Positions 14,349 to 15,858 of a stretch of 15,858 nt of DNA are shown here, piece by piece. The stretch's first letter is position 1. The number at the start of each line of letters is the position of its first letter. The notes under the pieces were generated by a model that made no database searches, had not been told where the DNA came from, and worked only from the letters and a program-made list of their open reading frames with translations. The DNA comes from Pseudomonadota bacterium (lineage in GTDB: Bacteria > Desulfobacterota > GWC2-55-46 > JADFVP01), in NCBI GenBank assembly GCA_015222595.1, contig JADFVP010000214.1, forward strand, positions 1 through 15,858, read 5' to 3'. Made by a program: the position numbers and the translations under genes.

Positions 14349-15562
14349 CAAGCTCCGCTCTTTCTACAGATCGCCATCATTCCGCTTCCGACCGCGTCTC
14401 CCTCAATGGTAAGGTTACCAGCCTTAAAACCGACCATCCTTACTATCTCGAAACCGTTCGCCCCAAGCAGCTCCTTGAACTCTTCGAGCGCATATTCGCG
14501 CACATGCGTCGGAATGAGCGGCACGGAACCTATGCTGTTTTGCGGAGTAGAGAGAATAAAGCGCCCGTTTGGCTTAAGAACTCGCCAAAGCTCTTTGAGA
14601 TAAGCCTTGTCGTCCTCTATATGCTCTATAGTCTCCATGCTGGTAATGACATCAAATGAGCCGTCGGCAAAGGACGTATTCGTTGCGTCGCCGGTAAAGA
14701 AGCCTAGGTTGGCGGCTCTGTATCTTTCGCCTGCCGCCTCTACTTGCTTCTCCGACACATCCACACCAACGACTTTGGCCGCTATGCCTGCCAGGTAGCT
14801 GGAGCCGTAGCCGTCGCCGCAGGCTATGTCGAGAACCACAGAGTCCGAATCGATATACTCTGCGGCTATTTCGTAATGCCTAAAGAGTGCTGAGTCCGAC
14901 GGGTTGGCGGTAAGAAACGGTATATGGTCTCCGTCGTACATATCATATATCTTTGCGGCCTCCTCCCTCTTGGCGTACAACTCCTTTGTCGTATAGACGG
15001 GTAGGTCGGTCAAGATACTAACGTTGAAAAGCTCAGAGTGCGAAGCGATGTAGTGGACCGGGGAGATTAGAACGTCGCTCCTCTGGCCAAGTTCCGCGTT
15101 CGTGCCGATCATCTCTTGAAGACTTTCGAGTGCGCTCATCTTTACGACCTCGGCCGTGAACTTGATTTCAAAGTCGTCAGGGGCCTTAACGACATCGTAG
15201 CCGCCTGTGGCCATCTGCTCCATCATCTTACCTACAAGGTCGGTATCGAAGAAGTAGTGCTGCCCAAGGACCCTGACGATGCTCTCGGCGCCCGAAAGAC
15301 GGCCCGCCTCTATCAACCGGTCGAGCACATTCTGCTCGGCCCCGTAATAGAGCTTCACGCCTAGTTCGTCGGCGTGGGGCTGCATCACCCTGTTCTCCTC
15401 AAGGTCGGGCGCGGCAATAACCACAGCTGCGCCAGGCCACGCGTCGAGTATCTTCTTGACCACCCAGTAGAAGACCGGTTTGTCGTAGAGCGGCTTTACG
15501 GAGAAGTCGAGACTTCCCTCCCAATTGTAGTAGTTGGCCTGTACTACAAATACGAGCTTCAT
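14348..15562 (-). CDS. SpsF/cytidylyltransferase-like domain fused to SAM methyltransferase (copy 2)
   Basis: 404 residues with the same two-domain plan as the gene at 7666-8880. The N-terminal nucleotidyltransferase-like domain (1-215) starts KLVFVVQANYYNW, with YDKPVFYWVVKKI (26-38), FDTDLVGKMM (105-114) and KAPDDFEIKFTAEVV (126-140). The loop after the first strand lacks the Arg/Lys-rich signature of active cytidylyltransferases. The methyltransferase part has VLDIACGDGYG (243-253), FDVITSMETIEHI (303-315), LKPNGRFILSTPQNS (329-343) and a tail MVGFKAGNLTIEGDA (376-390). The stop overlaps the B12-radical-SAM start, and its own ATG overlaps the upstream methyltransferase stop as ATGA, so this is one coupled transcript. 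The probable role is methylation of an unusual glycan sugar. Confidence 0.89.
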   Translation of the reverse strand: MKLVFVVQANYYNWEGSLDFSVKPLYDKPVFYWVVKKILDAWPGAAVVIAAPDLEENRVMQPHADELGVKLYYGAEQNVLDRLIEAGRLSGAESIVRVLGQHYFFDTDLVGKMMEQMATGGYDVVKAPDDFEIKFTAEVVKMSALESLQEMIGTNAELGQRSDVLISPVHYIASHSELFNVSILTDLPVYTTKELYAKREEAAKIYDMYDGDHIPFLTANPSDSALFRHYEIAAEYIDSDSVVLDIACGDGYGSSYLAGIAAKVVGVDVSEKQVEAAGERYRAANLGFFTGDATNTSFADGSFDVITSMETIEHIEDDKAYLKELWRVLKPNGRFILSTPQNSIGSVPLIPTHVREYALEEFKELLGANGFEIVRMVGFKAGNLTIEGDAVGSGMMAICRKSGA

Positions 15563-15858
15563 TGCTTTCTCTTCCCTTCGCTCGACTTTGCCCCGTAGAT
15601 CACCATCTCTCTGCCTATACCGTGGCGAGCCATCAGCCTGTACAGCTCAGTCTTGAAATCCTTCAGCCCCGGCTCTTCAAGAAGAATATCGAGCTGCTTT
15701 CTTTTTGCGTGGCACTGTCGTCCTATCGTGTCGTCGCCAACGTACCGGTCTCCCATAAGCAGAAAGAGGTCCATCGGGAACATTGCGCTCGTCTCTATTA
15801 TCTCAAAGCCGGCTTTTCTCATCAAAGAGGCCATGGAATCGAAGGTAAAGTAATTTAT
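15559..15858 (-). CDS. SAM-dependent methyltransferase, C-terminal end (cut by right window edge)
   Basis: The open frame runs without a stop to the window edge, giving 99 C-terminal residues. INYFTFDSMASLMRKAGF, then EIIETSAMFPMDLFLLMGD, looks like the end of a class I methyltransferase: the region after motif III with the Y-F-x-x-x-S-(x)n-L-x-x-A-G-F-E pattern, followed by the FPMDLFLLMGD segment and a basic tail. The SAM-binding motif I would lie outside. The in-frame ATG at 15832-15834 is internal, since eight further conserved-looking codons precede it. It overlaps the next gene by four bases (ATGA). The assignment rests on pattern recall for the C-terminus only. Confidence 0.72.
   Translation of the reverse strand: MNYFTFDSMASLMRKAGFEIIETSAMFPMDLFLLMGDRYVGDDTIGRQCHAKRKQLDILLEEPGLKDFKTELYRLMARHGIGREMVIYGAKSSEGKRKQ

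Noticed and set aside
14349..14351. TTG start for the B12 radical SAM gene
   Set aside because: The next codon is an ATG with better spacing to GCGGAG and a typical TGATG stop-start overlap.
15832..15834. ATG as the start of a separate 91-residue gene at the right edge
   Set aside because: The frame stays open to the edge and encodes INYFTFDS, which fits the continuing methyltransferase C-terminal pattern.

Overview
The window is one continuous minus-strand gene block from a flagellated bacterium. It ends, in the direction of transcription, in the start of a flagellin gene (left edge). Thirteen further genes precede it, packed tightly with frequent start/stop overlaps. It reads as a flagellin-glycosylation (flagellar glycan) island: a motility-accessory-factor (MAF/DUF115) glycosyltransferase lies one gene away from flagellin, and upstream lie sugar-modifying enzymes. 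No tRNA, rRNA, CRISPR array, insertion sequence, integrase or long repeat is visible. No stretch of more than about 160 bases lacks a gene. The organism is probably Gram-negative with mid-range GC. Frequent ATA isoleucine codons and the mix of GH57, ATP-grasp, B12-radical-SAM and MAF genes are reminiscent of Nitrospirota or Desulfobacterota. That is a low-confidence impression.

Layout, in transcription order (right to left). (a) 15858-15559: C-terminal end of a SAM methyltransferase running in from the right edge. (b) 15562-14348: fusion of a SpsF/cytidylyltransferase-like domain with a SAM methyltransferase. (c) 14348-12858: B12-binding-type radical SAM enzyme. (d) 12821-12147: transaldolase/FSA-type aldolase. 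(e) 12066-11335: SDR oxidoreductase. (f) 11347-10100: ATP-grasp enzyme. A hairpin lies in the following gap (10042-10064). (g) 10016-8925: radical SAM/SPASM protein. (h) 8880-7666: second SpsF-like/methyltransferase fusion. (i) 7630-6386: second ATP-grasp enzyme. (j) 6385-5243: Gfo/Idh/MocA oxidoreductase. (k) about 5175-3145: GH57-like protein whose real start seems to lie upstream of its first ATG. (l) 3164-1236: MAF glycosyltransferase. (m) 1186-584: unknown protein with a possible ubiquitin-like N-terminus. (n) 430-1: flagellin N-terminus, with its own sigma-28 promoter and a structured leader.

The most notable point is that the island looks like two parallel cassettes. Each has one SpsF-like/methyltransferase fusion, one ATP-grasp enzyme, one radical SAM enzyme and one NAD(P)-dependent oxidoreductase; the first also has an aldolase. 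The inference is that they build or decorate two related unusual sugars, or successive steps of one, which the MAF protein then places on flagellin. No sugar synthase of the NeuB/PseI type, no aminotransferase and no dedicated acetyltransferase is present here, so the pathway must continue outside the window. The flagellin leader also holds a sigma-28 promoter, several GGA motifs (one in a hairpin loop, as in CsrA sites) and a two-codon minicistron with a perfect Shine-Dalgarno.
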